From Dehalobacterium sp040766325 (GTDB lineage Bacteria > Bacillota > Dehalobacteriia > Dehalobacteriales > Dehalobacteriaceae): a stretch of DNA of 64,000 bases. The position numbers and the translations under genes were made by a program. Positions within the stretch are counted from its first letter, which is position 1; the number at the start of each line of letters is the position of its first letter. Under the pieces are notes generated by a model. That model was not told the DNA's origin. It was given only the letters and a program-made list of their open reading frames with translations, and searched no databases. The stretch is taken from positions 186,001 to 250,000 of the forward strand of contig JAXGQR010000001.1 in NCBI GenBank assembly GCA_040766325.1, given 5' to 3'. Positions 1-8,853 of this stretch are shown here, piece after piece.

Positions 1-108
1 ATTGATAAGATTGCTGACGAAACTGTCGGTACTACATCAGATGAAATCATGCCCTTCCTGGAAGAAAAGGGTCACCCGGCTCTTACTATGGATTTCATGC
101 TTGAATAA
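1..108 (+). CDS. acsB: 3' end of probable acetyl-CoA synthase catalytic subunit (AcsB), partial
   Basis: The first 35 codons visible (reading from base 1) end at TAA 106-108 with the tail PFLEEKGHPALTMDFMLE. The segment is too short to identify alone. The call rests on position, directly upstream of acsC-acsV-cooC-acsD-acsE, where acetogens place acsB (the nickel-iron-sulfur A-cluster enzyme that joins methyl, CO and CoA), and on a general resemblance of the tail to AcsB C-termini. It could be another subunit of the CODH/ACS complex. The body of the gene lies outside the window. Confidence 0.55.
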   Translation: MDKIADETVGTTSDEIMPFLEEKGHPALTMDFMLE

Positions 109-124
109 AATACGGTTTTTTAAT

Positions 125-151
125 CCGGCGAGAGAAATTTTCTCTTGCCGG
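125..151 (+). terminator. hairpin after the acsB end
   Basis: A 12-13 bp inverted repeat (CCGGCGAGAGAAA pairing with TTTCTCTTGCCGG) lies 17 bases after the stop codon of the first gene. It is not followed by a run of T, so it may act as an RNA-stabilising or weak termination element between acsB and acsC rather than a strong terminator. The rest of 152-290 shows nothing recognisable. Confidence 0.4.
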
Positions 152-306
152 ATCATACATGTTCAAGGTTTTGCAGGAAATGATAAAATTAAGCAGAATC
201 TTGAAATGTATAGATGGCTTAATTGATCCTGTGATCATTAAAATTTTGAATACATATATCAATTAAGTCGATGTATTTTCGCCAAAAAAGAAAGGAGATG
301 TATTGA

Positions 307-1647
307 ATGGGCTTGACAGGTTTAGCAATTTTTAAAGAGCTTCCTAAGAAAAACTGTGGTGAATGTGGCGTACCCACATGTTTGGCATTTGCCATGGCTT
401 TAGCAGCAGGAAAGGCTACTTTGGATGCTTGCCCTTACGTAACAGAAGAAGCAAAAGAAAATTTAGGATCTGCTTCCGCTCCACCCATTAAGTTAATTAA
501 AATCGGTGCCGGAGACAGTAAGACGGTTGAACTAGGTGATGAAACCGTCATGTTTCGTCATGACAAGACCTTCTATCATCCCACCGGAATTGCCTTTGAA
601 GTAGAAGACACCTTAGATGATGCAGATCTCTCGGCAAAATTAGAGGCTATCAACGGTTTAGAATTTGACCGCGTAGGTTTGCATTACACGGTAGATTTTG
701 TTGCCGTAAAAAATACCTCCGGCAATGCCGATGCTTTTGCCGCTGCTGTAAAAAAGGCAGCCGATACAACGCCATTAGCCTTAATTTTAATGTCGGATGA
801 TGCTGCGGCCATGGAAAAAGCTTTGGAAATTGTTTCTGCTAGAAAACCCTTGGTGTATGCAGCAACCATTGATAATTACGAAGCTATGACTGCTGTAGCT
901 AAAAAATATGAGGCTCCTTTAGCTGTCAAAGGTGCTAATCTGGACGAACTGGAAGATGTGGTGAACAAGGTTGTAGCTCTGGGGCATAAAGAATTAGTAC
1001 TTGATCCTGGCAGCAGAAACACCGTTGATGTGATTACAAATCTCACCCAAATCAGAAGAATGGCTATTAAGAAAAAATTCCGTCCTTTTGGTTACCCTGT
1101 GATGGCCTTTACCACCGAAGAAGATCCTTTGGATGAAGTGATGCAGGCGCAGGCTTATGTTTCCAAATATGCTAGTTTGGTGGTTCTCAGAACCACGGAA
1201 AAACAAATGGTTTTGCCCCTCCTTTCCTGGAGACAAAATCTTTACACAGATCCGCAAAAGCCGATCCAAGTGGAATCTAAGATTTACGAGATCGGTGCTG
1301 TGAATGAAAATTCACCGGTCTATATCACAACCAACTTCTCCCTTTCCTATTACAGCGTGGAAGGCGAAGTCGAAGCCAGTAAGATTCCTTCCTATATCAT
1401 TCCGGTGGACACGGACGGAACCTCTGTTTTGACCGCCTGGGCAGCCGGTAAATTTGGTGGAGATCGTGTTGCTGAAGTAATGAAGGAATTTGGCATCGAG
1501 AATAAGGTAAGCCACCGTAATGTGGTTATTCCCGGATATGTAGCTGTCATCGCCGCAAAATTAAAGGAAGATTCCGGCTGGAATGTAATTGTGGGACCAA
1601 GAGAATCTGCCGGTATTTCTCCCTTCGCACGAGCGAATTTCTCCTAA
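307..1647 (+). CDS. acsC: corrinoid iron-sulfur protein large subunit (AcsC, gamma)
   Basis: The 446-aa product is the large subunit of the corrinoid iron-sulfur protein, which carries the methyl group from methyl-THF to acetyl-CoA synthase in the Wood-Ljungdahl pathway. The N-terminus has the 4Fe-4S motif with Cys17, Cys20, Cys25 and Cys42 (NCGECGVPTC...DACP), followed by a TIM-barrel domain and a C-terminal corrinoid-binding region ending in GPRESAGISPF. ATG 307 is preceded by AAAGGAGATG. The length is normal for the family. acsV follows after 10 bases, so the two are translated from one transcript. It pairs with AcsD, encoded 2.7 kb downstream. Confidence 0.95.
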   Translation: MGLTGLAIFKELPKKNCGECGVPTCLAFAMALAAGKATLDACPYVTEEAKENLGSASAPPIKLIKIGAGDSKTVELGDETVMFRHDKTFYHPTGIAFEVEDTLDDADLSAKLEAINGLEFDRVGLHYTVDFVAVKNTSGNADAFAAAVKKAADTTPLALILMSDDAAAMEKALEIVSARKPLVYAATIDNYEAMTAVAKKYEAPLAVKGANLDELEDVVNKVVALGHKELVLDPGSRNTVDVITNLTQIRRMAIKKKFRPFGYPVMAFTTEEDPLDEVMQAQAYVSKYASLVVLRTTEKQMVLPLLSWRQNLYTDPQKPIQVESKIYEIGAVNENSPVYITTNFSLSYYSVEGEVEASKIPSYIIPVDTDGTSVLTAWAAGKFGGDRVAEVMKEFGIENKVSHRNVVIPGYVAVIAAKLKEDSGWNVIVGPRESAGISPFARANFS

Positions 1648-1657
1648 GGAGTATTAA

Positions 1658-3553
1658 ATGGAAAAATATTCTGTGGTTTTTTTACCGGATGACATAAAAA
1701 TTGAAGTGGATGCCGGCATATCACTGCTGGAAGCGGCACGGCAGGCAGGTATTCATGTCAAAAGTACCTGTGGTGGAAAAGGTACCTGCGGAAAATGTAC
1801 CGTGAAAGTGATGGAAGGAAAAATATCCGGAGGAACAGGGAATATTCCCCAAGATCTTGCTGAACGAGGTTTTGTTTTAGCCTGTACTGCTACGGTGGAA
1901 AGTGATTTGATTGTGGATGTTCCCATGGAATTTCGTCTCCGTGAACATCAGGTCTTCTTGGACGATAAGCAGGAGGGGATTGTTTCCGAAGGCAAGCTGG
2001 ATATTTTAGGGGATTTTCCTTTAAATGCTTTAGCAAAAAAAATTGTTCTGGAATTACCCCCACCCACTCTGACGGAGAATGCCAGCGATTACGCTCGACT
2101 AATCACAGAATTAAAGAAACATATGGAAACGGAGCATTTAACCGTTGCTCATGAAGTATTAAAGACCCTACCGGATATTTTGCGTGCCGGTGACTGGAAA
2201 ATCACTATCACCATTGCCGATCTGGAAGACAGGAAAGAGATTATTCGAGTGACACCGGGCCAAGACGAAACACCGGCATACGGGATTGCCATCGATGTGG
2301 GCACAACCACCATCGCTGTGACCCTCATGGATTTAACCTCCGGTACCGTTTTGGCCAAACAAGGAACATATAACCGGCAGGCGGACTTTGGTGATGATGT
2401 AATCTCCCGCATCATTTATGCGGACGAGAATCATGGAACGGAAAAGCTGCAGCAAGTCGTCATGGAAACGATTAATGATTTGCTAAAGAGGATAATTGAG
2501 GAAGACTGCATCACCAGGGAAGATATTGCTATGGCTGTTGTGGCCGGTAATACCACGATGAGTCAGTTATTCTTGGGCATTAATCCTAAATATATTCGAC
2601 TGGAACCATATATTCCGGCAGCTAATCATTATCCGGTAGTTAAAGCAAAAGATCTGGGACTAGGCATTAATCCCGAAGGAATGGTGGTAAGCTTTCCTGC
2701 CGTGGCCAGCTACGTAGGTGGAGACATTGTTTCCGGTACTTTAGTTGCTGAGATATTCAAACATGAAGAACTTACTCTTTTTATTGATATCGGCACTAAT
2801 GGTGAAATGGTATTAGGCAACCAAGATTGGTTAATGTGTTGTGCTTGTTCTGCCGGCCCGGCTTTTGAAGGCGGTGGTATTGCTTATGGCATGCGGGCCA
2901 TGTCAGGAGCCATTGAACGGGTCGCTATTGACAAGGAAACCTATCACGTAGCTTTTAAGACCATTGAAGATGCTCCCCCGGTGGGAATTTGCGGTTCCGG
3001 ATTAATTGATTGTTTAGCGAAACTGAGAGAGGCCGGAATTATTGACCGTTCCGGAAAAATGCAGGATATAGATACACCTAGAATCAAAATGGGAAACGAT
3101 GGCCCTGAGTTTATTCTGGCTTACGCTTCAGAATCCGGTAATAATCAGGACATCGTAATTACAGAAAGCGATATTAAAAACTTAATTCGTGCCAAAGGGG
3201 CAATTTTTGCCGGGGTAAGAATTATGTTAAGCATGGCGGATCTTCCCATTGAAGCTATTGATAAAATTTTGATAGCTGGTGGTTTTGGCAATTACTTAAA
3301 TGTTCCGGACTCTGTGCGCATTGGTTTATTGCCGGAACTTCCGCCGGAAAAATATGAATTTATCGGAAACAGTTCCTTAAAGGGAGCCCAATTGGCACTG
3401 TTATCCCAAGAAGCCTTCCGATACGCTCGAGAATTAGGTCAAAGTATGACATATCTGGAACTTTCCATTGGAAACGCTTTTATGGATGAATATGTTTCAG
3501 CATTGTTTTTACCTCATACAGATTTTTCCTTGTTTCCTTCCGTTCAAATATAA
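1658..3553 (+). CDS. acsV: reductive activator of the corrinoid iron-sulfur protein (RACo/AcsV)
   Basis: The 631-aa protein is the ATP-dependent ferredoxin-like activator that re-reduces oxidised Co(II) corrinoid. Residues 1-95 form a plant-type 2Fe-2S domain with Cys38, Cys44 and Cys47 (CGGKGTCGKC) and a fourth Cys near 76 (LACTATV). A linker leads to the ASKHA ATPase core from about 205 (AIDVGTTTIAVTLMD), with the second phosphate loop at DIGTNGEMVLG and a C-terminal GGFGNYL motif. This is the family called Orf7 in the Moorella acs cluster. It starts 10 bases after acsC. Activators of this family also serve methylamine corrinoid proteins, so it could in principle help the mtt system at 42-47 kb. 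Confidence 0.93.
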   Translation: MEKYSVVFLPDDIKIEVDAGISLLEAARQAGIHVKSTCGGKGTCGKCTVKVMEGKISGGTGNIPQDLAERGFVLACTATVESDLIVDVPMEFRLREHQVFLDDKQEGIVSEGKLDILGDFPLNALAKKIVLELPPPTLTENASDYARLITELKKHMETEHLTVAHEVLKTLPDILRAGDWKITITIADLEDRKEIIRVTPGQDETPAYGIAIDVGTTTIAVTLMDLTSGTVLAKQGTYNRQADFGDDVISRIIYADENHGTEKLQQVVMETINDLLKRIIEEDCITREDIAMAVVAGNTTMSQLFLGINPKYIRLEPYIPAANHYPVVKAKDLGLGINPEGMVVSFPAVASYVGGDIVSGTLVAEIFKHEELTLFIDIGTNGEMVLGNQDWLMCCACSAGPAFEGGGIAYGMRAMSGAIERVAIDKETYHVAFKTIEDAPPVGICGSGLIDCLAKLREAGIIDRSGKMQDIDTPRIKMGNDGPEFILAYASESGNNQDIVITESDIKNLIRAKGAIFAGVRIMLSMADLPIEAIDKILIAGGFGNYLNVPDSVRIGLLPELPPEKYEFIGNSSLKGAQLALLSQEAFRYARELGQSMTYLELSIGNAFMDEYVSALFLPHTDFSLFPSVQI

Positions 3554-3569
3554 TTAGGAAAGGTGGTTG

Positions 3570-4331
3570 GTGATAATTATGTCAACACATATTGCAGTAG
3601 TCGGCAAAGGAGGCACCGGAAAAACAACATTTTCCGCTTTAGCCATCCGGTATCTAGTTGAAAAGAATCGTGGCACAGTTTTAGCAGTAGATGCAGATCC
3701 TAATGCAAACTTAGATGAAGCATTGGGAATGGAAGTTACTACCACAATTTCAGAATTAATTGAACAAACGAAGGATCCGAAAGCAATGCCTACAGGTATG
3801 ACAAAAGAGACCTTTATCGAGTATAAATTACAGGAATCCCTGATCGAAAGCCGGAAGGTGGATCTTTTGGCCATGGGAGGACCTCAGGGCCCGGGATGTT
3901 ATTGTTATCCCAATGATTTATTGCGCAAGTATATGGAACGGCTGGAAAAGAATTATGACTATATGATGACCGACAATGAAGCCGGTATGGAGCATATCAG
4001 TCGGGGCATCCTGCAAGATGTGGATCAACTTTTTCTAATCAGCGATGCTTCGGTACGAGGTATTCGTACCGCAGGCAGACTGGGGGATTTAATAGAAAAG
4101 TTAAAATCTAAAGTAGCGAAAATGCACTTAATTGTTACCAAAGGAACTCCTGAAATTATGGAGGAGCTGAAACCGGCGATTGAGGAAACGGGATTGGATA
4201 TGATTGGATGGATACCCTACGATGAAAATGTACTCCAATTTGATGCCGCAGGAAAACCCCTGTATGATCTTCCGGTTGACTCGCCGGCAGTTAAAGCAGT
4301 CTATGAAATTTTAGAAAAAGCAGGATTTTAA
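3570..4331 (+). CDS. cooC: CooC-type nickel-insertion ATPase for CODH/ACS maturation
   Basis: A 253-aa MinD/ParA-like P-loop ATPase. The deviant Walker A motif GKGGTGKTT lies about 12 residues in, an ADPNANLDEALG switch follows near 45, and a GPQGPGCYCYPNDLLR segment has the CxC cysteine pair typical of CooC, which inserts nickel into CO dehydrogenase or acetyl-CoA synthase. The start is uncertain: GTG 3570 is close behind AGGAAAGGTGG, while ATG 3579 would give the usual short N-terminus. It sits between acsV and acsD, a position consistent with an accessory factor of the complex. Confidence 0.9.
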   Translation: MIIMSTHIAVVGKGGTGKTTFSALAIRYLVEKNRGTVLAVDADPNANLDEALGMEVTTTISELIEQTKDPKAMPTGMTKETFIEYKLQESLIESRKVDLLAMGGPQGPGCYCYPNDLLRKYMERLEKNYDYMMTDNEAGMEHISRGILQDVDQLFLISDASVRGIRTAGRLGDLIEKLKSKVAKMHLIVTKGTPEIMEELKPAIEETGLDMIGWIPYDENVLQFDAAGKPLYDLPVDSPAVKAVYEILEKAGF

Positions 4332-4368
4332 TGGTTGAATATTGAAAGAGTAGAAAGGAGCGATTGTA

Positions 4369-5334
4369 ATGGCTGTACAACTTCTCAAGGAAAGATATGC
4401 CAGTCAGGTAGGAACTGTTGTGCTTGGTGCCACCAAAGAACAAGGAGGAACTCGTTCTGTCAGTATTACTGTTGGTGGAGAATCCGCTTTGCCTTTCCAG
4501 CATTATGAAGGATCAATCCCCAATCGTCCTATAGTTGCCATGGAGGTCGTCGATGTTGAGCCCAACTGGCCGGCCCCATTAAAGAATGATTTAGGTGATG
4601 TGGTGAAAGACCCGGTACTCTGTGCGAAAAAATGTGTGGAAGAGTGGGGCGCGGACGTTATCTATGTTGTGCTGGAAGGAGCAGATCCCGATGGAGCGAA
4701 TAAATCTCCTGAGGAATGTGCCAAGACAGTAAAAGATATTTTAGCTGCTGTGGGTGTTCCTTTAATAGTGGTAGGTTGCAGCGACACAGAAAAAAACCAT
4801 GATGTTATGGCTAAAGTTGCGGAAGAAGCTGCCGGGGAAAACCTGCTTCTTGGTGTAGCGGAACAAGAAGATTATAAATCACTTGTCGCAGCATGTTTAG
4901 GCGGAGGGCATACCATTATTGCCAGATCTCCCCTGGATATTAATATATGTAAACAGTTGAATATTCTGATCACGGAAATGAATATGCCTGCGGAACGCAT
5001 TGTTATCGACCCCATGATTGCCGGGTTAGGTTATGGTATCGAATATGTATACTCCATTATGGAACGTGGTCGCATGGGTGCCTTGCAAGGCGACAAGATG
5101 CTGGCAATGCCGATGATTTGCACTGTGGGATTTGAAGCCTGGAGAGCAAAAGAAGCATGGGCTAGTGAAGAGGACTTCCCCCAATGGGGTATTCAATCGG
5201 AAAGAGGTCCGGCATGGGAAGCTATGACAGCTGCTGCTTTAATTCAAGGAGGAGCCGATATTCTTTGTATGAGACATCCTCAGGCAGTTAAAGCGACCAA
5301 AAAACATATTGATCAGTTAATGGAAACGAAATAA
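4369..5334 (+). CDS. acsD: corrinoid iron-sulfur protein small subunit (AcsD, delta)
   Basis: The 321-aa TIM-barrel protein is the small subunit that partners AcsC in the methyl-carrying corrinoid iron-sulfur protein. Recognisable segments are the N-terminal VVLGATKEQGGTRS, the mid-protein YVVLEGADPDGANKSPEE and the C-terminal GGADILCMRHPQAV, all characteristic of AcsD/CdhD. ATG 4369 follows AAAGGAG by 8 bases. It has the normal family length, lies 37 bases after cooC and 31 bases before acsE, and is almost certainly co-transcribed with both. Confidence 0.94.
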   Translation: MAVQLLKERYASQVGTVVLGATKEQGGTRSVSITVGGESALPFQHYEGSIPNRPIVAMEVVDVEPNWPAPLKNDLGDVVKDPVLCAKKCVEEWGADVIYVVLEGADPDGANKSPEECAKTVKDILAAVGVPLIVVGCSDTEKNHDVMAKVAEEAAGENLLLGVAEQEDYKSLVAACLGGGHTIIARSPLDINICKQLNILITEMNMPAERIVIDPMIAGLGYGIEYVYSIMERGRMGALQGDKMLAMPMICTVGFEAWRAKEAWASEEDFPQWGIQSERGPAWEAMTAAALIQGGADILCMRHPQAVKATKKHIDQLMETK

Positions 5335-5365
5335 ATATTTTAAAAAGAAGAGGAGGTTTGTCTTA

Positions 5366-6154
5366 ATGATTATCATTGGTGAAAGAATTAATGGTATGTT
5401 CAAAGACATTGGAGAGGCAGTAGCAACAAAAAACCCCAAACCATTGCAAGAGTGGGCAATTAAGCAAAAAGAAGGCGGTGCTCATTATCTGGATTTGAAT
5501 ACCGGGCCCTCTTGTGAAGACCGAGTTGCCGGTATGAAATGGATGGTGGAAGTGGTCCAGGAAGTAAGCGATCTTCCATTAGTACTGGACTCCACCAACT
5601 ATGATGCCATCGAAGCCGGGTTAAAATTATGTAAAAAACCGGCCATGATCAATTCCTGTCCTGCTGAACGTCCCAAAATCGAAAGAGTCTTTCCCATGGC
5701 TGTGGAACATAATGCACAAATTATCGGTTTGACCATGAATGAAAAAGGGATTCCCAAAAATGCTGATGCTCGGGTGGCTTTGGCGATGGAATTAGTAGCT
5801 GCCGCTGATGAATTTGGTTTGCCAATGGAAGATCTTTTCATCGATCCTTTGATTCTTCCGGTCAATGTTGCTCAGGATCATGTACCGGAAGTACTGGAAG
5901 CAATTCGTCAGATTAAAATTCTATCTGATCCGGCTCCCAAAACTGTATTGGGCTTAAGCAATGTTTCCCAAAAGTCTCCGGACAGACCTCTGATCAATAG
6001 AGTGTATCTGGCCATGGCTGCTGCCTGCGGACTTGATGCAGCCATTGCTGATGCCAATGATGATTCTTTGATGGAAACTGCTGCTACGACAGAAATTCTC
6101 CTTAACCAAAGTATTTATGCTGACTCTTATGTTAAGGTGTACAGAACCAGATAA
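5366..6154 (+). CDS. acsE: methyl-THF:corrinoid iron-sulfur protein methyltransferase (AcsE)
   Basis: The 262-aa protein moves the methyl group from 5-methyl-THF to the cobalt of AcsCD. It is a pterin-binding (dihydropteroate-synthase-like) TIM barrel: IIGERING at the N-terminus, HYLDLNTGPS, a DSTNYDA strand and GLSNVSQKSPDRPLINR near the C-terminus. ATG 5366 has AGGAGG 10 bases upstream. It closes the acs cluster and is followed by a terminator. A paralogue of the same fold is encoded at 42512-43318 in the methyltransferase operon, so this window holds both an AcsE and an AcsE-like enzyme. Confidence 0.94.
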   Translation: MIIIGERINGMFKDIGEAVATKNPKPLQEWAIKQKEGGAHYLDLNTGPSCEDRVAGMKWMVEVVQEVSDLPLVLDSTNYDAIEAGLKLCKKPAMINSCPAERPKIERVFPMAVEHNAQIIGLTMNEKGIPKNADARVALAMELVAAADEFGLPMEDLFIDPLILPVNVAQDHVPEVLEAIRQIKILSDPAPKTVLGLSNVSQKSPDRPLINRVYLAMAAACGLDAAIADANDDSLMETAATTEILLNQSIYADSYVKVYRTR

Positions 6155-6180
6155 AGCCATTAAAGCATGTGTGATGAATT

Positions 6181-6205
6181 GCCCCTCTATTTTGAGGGGC
6201 TTTTC
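6181..6205 (+). terminator. rho-independent terminator after acsE
   Basis: GCCCCTC pairs with GAGGGGC across a short T-rich loop and is followed by TTTTCC, 27 bases after the acsE stop. It marks the end of the acs transcript. The stretch 6206-6465 is AT-rich and probably holds the promoter of the next gene; a TACAAT box lies near 6427 but no convincing -35 box was seen. Confidence 0.75.
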
Positions 6206-6473
6206 CATACCAATTTTCAGCTTTTATTCGAGTCTATTGGAATATAAGTTGATCAAGTCTGTTTCAACTAATTATCATTAAAGGATGAAGACAAGTCTGC
6301 TGACGGTAGCCCTTTTTATGATAATAATAACCATATCATTATCAATATACGAATATTTAAAATATTTAAAATAAAAAGAAGGATTTTGAAAATATTTACC
6401 GTATTAATTATAGATATGTTTATGGTACAATAGATAATAAATCGCTTATCTCATCTGGTTAGGAGGAAATACA

Positions 6474-8036
6474 GTGGAAAATCGTTTTAAAGAATCATTA
6501 TTAGATCCAAATAACATGACGATTACCTGGGAGTTGGTTCCGGGAAGGGGATCTCGTGAAAAATTACAGGAAGCTGTTTTGGAGGCTACGGAAGAAGCTG
6601 CTAAAGGCGGTAAGGTGCATGCAATAACTATTACAGATAATCCTGGTGGCAATCCGGCGATGATGTCTGATTATCTGGGTAAAGAAATCTTAAAAAGAGG
6701 CATTGAGCCTATGGTGCATTTTACCTGCAAAGATAAGAACCGCAACCAAATGGAGAGCCAACTTTATGCCTTGGATCGAGCCGGCATACGCAATCTATTG
6801 GTTATGACCGGTGATTATCCTGTATCCGGTTTTGAAGGCAGACCGAAACCGGTATTTGACCTTGATCCGACTCATGCTTTATCATTAATTAGAGAAATGA
6901 ACAACGGTTTGGAATATCAGGGATTAAAGGGCATGGTAAAACATCAACCAAGTGATTTCTATGCCGGTGCGGCAGTATCTCCCTTTAAAGCCACCGAAGC
7001 GGAACAAATGGTACAATACTTTAAATTAAAGAAAAAAGTAGCATCCGGCGCTCAGTATATTATCCCTCAATTAGGCTTTGATGCTAGAAAATTCCATGAG
7101 TTAATTCAATTTATTAAATTAAATAATCTTAATGTTCCTGTGATCGGCAATCTCTATATCCTTCCTTATGGTGCTGCTCGATTGATGAACACAAATCAGC
7201 TGCCCGGTTGTGTTGTGACGGACAAGCTTTTGGCGCAACTGGATCAAGAACGACAAGCAGAGGATAAGGGTAAGGAAAAACGTCTCCTTAGAGCGGCCAA
7301 GATGTATGCTTTTATGAAGGGCATGGGCTATGCCGGTGTGCATATTGGCGGAAACAACATTAAATACGAGATGGTAGAATATATTGTCGAAAAAGGGGAA
7401 GAACTAAGTGCAAATTGGATGGACTATGTCCATGAATTCGACTTCCCCATGGATAACGGCTTCTATTATTATCAAAAGGACTATAAAACAGGCTTGAATA
7501 CGGAAATTCCCACCGAGCGTAAAGGACGTCCTTTGGATACGGAAGTTGAGTACACTTATCGTTTGTCAAGACTTGTTCATAACATGATGTTTGAACCGGG
7601 TAAGAATTTCTTCGGACTAATGAAGAAAGTTGCCAAGAAGGTGGAAGGAAAGAAATTGGAAAGACCTTATCATGTTGTAGAACATCTGGGCAAAGTAATG
7701 CTTTACGATTGTAAAGATTGCGGTGACTGTGCTCTGATGGACATTGCTTATGTTTGTCCTATGTCTCAGTGCCCGAAAAACCAGCGTAATGGAGCCTGCG
7801 GGGGAAGCTATAATGGTTGGTGTGAAGTTTATCCTAATGAAAAGAAATGTATCTATGTGCGCGCTTATGCCCGCTTGAAGGAATATGGTGAGGAAGAACA
7901 ATTAGACACCTATAAGATTGCTCCCTGCAACTGGGATCTGCATCAAACATCTTCCTGGATTAACTTCTATACCGGGAAAGACCATTCCGGAGCACGTTTA
8001 GGGCTGAAAGAAACTCCCCAGGATAAAAGTAAATAA
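6474..8036 (+). CDS. metF: methylenetetrahydrofolate reductase fused to a MetV-like zinc/iron-sulfur domain
   Basis: The 520-aa protein has two parts. Residues about 10-300 are a MetF TIM barrel that reduces 5,10-methylene-THF to 5-methyl-THF (ITWELVPGRG, TITDNPGGNP, NLLVMTGDYP). Residues about 365-510 match the C-terminal domain that acetogens usually encode as separate MetV, with the cysteine series DCKDCGDCAL, VCPMSQCPKNQRNGACGG and NGWCEVYPNEKKC. GTG 6474 has AGGAGG upstream. It supplies the methyl group used by AcsE just upstream. No hdrABC/mvhD or rnfC2 genes lie nearby, so its electron donor is not shown here. Confidence 0.9.
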   Translation: MENRFKESLLDPNNMTITWELVPGRGSREKLQEAVLEATEEAAKGGKVHAITITDNPGGNPAMMSDYLGKEILKRGIEPMVHFTCKDKNRNQMESQLYALDRAGIRNLLVMTGDYPVSGFEGRPKPVFDLDPTHALSLIREMNNGLEYQGLKGMVKHQPSDFYAGAAVSPFKATEAEQMVQYFKLKKKVASGAQYIIPQLGFDARKFHELIQFIKLNNLNVPVIGNLYILPYGAARLMNTNQLPGCVVTDKLLAQLDQERQAEDKGKEKRLLRAAKMYAFMKGMGYAGVHIGGNNIKYEMVEYIVEKGEELSANWMDYVHEFDFPMDNGFYYYQKDYKTGLNTEIPTERKGRPLDTEVEYTYRLSRLVHNMMFEPGKNFFGLMKKVAKKVEGKKLERPYHVVEHLGKVMLYDCKDCGDCALMDIAYVCPMSQCPKNQRNGACGGSYNGWCEVYPNEKKCIYVRAYARLKEYGEEEQLDTYKIAPCNWDLHQTSSWINFYTGKDHSGARLGLKETPQDKSK

Positions 8037-8084
8037 ATTGTGAAGATAAGATTAAAATAAAGATAGATTAAAAATTAATATTGA

Positions 8085-8353
8085 AACCCAATGAAAGGGA
8101 AAAGTACGTTGATGATGCACTGACAGAGAGCCGTAGATTGGTGGAAAACCGGCAGGCAAATCATCTGAACAGCCACCCCGGAGGGAAGGAATGAAAGGTA
8201 ATTACCGATTAGTTCTTTTCGGGTAAAACCGTTATCTTGCAATAAGCTTCATATCGGAAAAAACACGTGAGATCTTTTTCTGATATGATGAATTAGGGTG
8301 GTACCACGAGTACAAGTCTCTCGTCCCTTGCCGGGATGAGAGTCTTTTTTTAT
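8085..8353 (+). promoter_or_regulatory. T-box leader (tRNA-sensing riboswitch)
   Basis: The 330-base gap before the regulator gene contains a T-box. The invariant T-box sequence AGGGTGGTACCACGAG is at 8295-8310, and an intrinsic terminator (CTCTCGTCCC pairing with GGGATGAGAG, then seven T) is at 8316-8352. Stem I features are present upstream: AGTA near 8104, CAGAGAGCCG near 8122 and GGTGGAAAACC near 8138. Uncharged cognate tRNA should favour the antiterminator and turn on the Lrp-type regulator and aminotransferase. The specifier codon lies after the TGAAC at about 8170 but could not be assigned with confidence by eye, so the sensed amino acid is left open. Confidence 0.93.
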
Positions 8354-8370
8354 GAATGGAGGTAATAAAT

Positions 8371-8853
8371 ATGAGAGATAAAATCTTAAGAATTCTGGAG
8401 TCTAACGGTAGAATTCCTTTTGATCAATTGGCAATAATGGTGGGTCTAACCACTTCTGAAACGGAAAAGATTATTAAAGAATTGGAAGAGGAAAAAATTA
8501 TTTTAAAATATTCTGCAGTCATCAACTGGGAAAAGGCAGGATTGGAAGAAACGGTGGCTATTATTGATGTGAAGGTGGCTCCCCAAAGAGAGGTTGGTTT
8601 TGATGCGGTGGCTCAAAGAATTTACCGCTTTCCCGAGGTGCGTTCCGTGTCCTTAATTTCCGGAGATTATGACCTATCAGTATCCATTGAAGGTAAAAGT
8701 ATGAAGGAAGTGGCTTCCTTCGTTTCTCAGAAGCTTTCTACCATTGATGGTGTTCTGGGTACCAGTACCCATTTTATTTTAAAAAGATATAAGGTGGCAG
8801 GGGTTGCTTTTGAGGATGAAGAAGAAGATCGAAGGGAGTTGGTAAGTCCATGA
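8371..8853 (+). CDS. Lrp/AsnC-family transcriptional regulator
   Basis: A 160-aa protein with an N-terminal winged helix-turn-helix (residues about 1-50, ILRILESNGRIPFDQLAIMV) and a C-terminal RAM/AsnC ligand-binding domain (VRSVSLISGDYDLSVSIEG). ATG 8371 is preferred to an in-frame upstream ATG because GGAGGTAATAAAT lies directly before it. Its stop overlaps the aminotransferase start in ATGA, so they form a translationally coupled pair under the T-box. This Lrp-aminotransferase pair is common in Clostridia and Bacillus relatives; the ligand is probably an amino acid. Confidence 0.9.
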   Translation: MRDKILRILESNGRIPFDQLAIMVGLTTSETEKIIKELEEEKIILKYSAVINWEKAGLEETVAIIDVKVAPQREVGFDAVAQRIYRFPEVRSVSLISGDYDLSVSIEGKSMKEVASFVSQKLSTIDGVLGTSTHFILKRYKVAGVAFEDEEEDRRELVSP

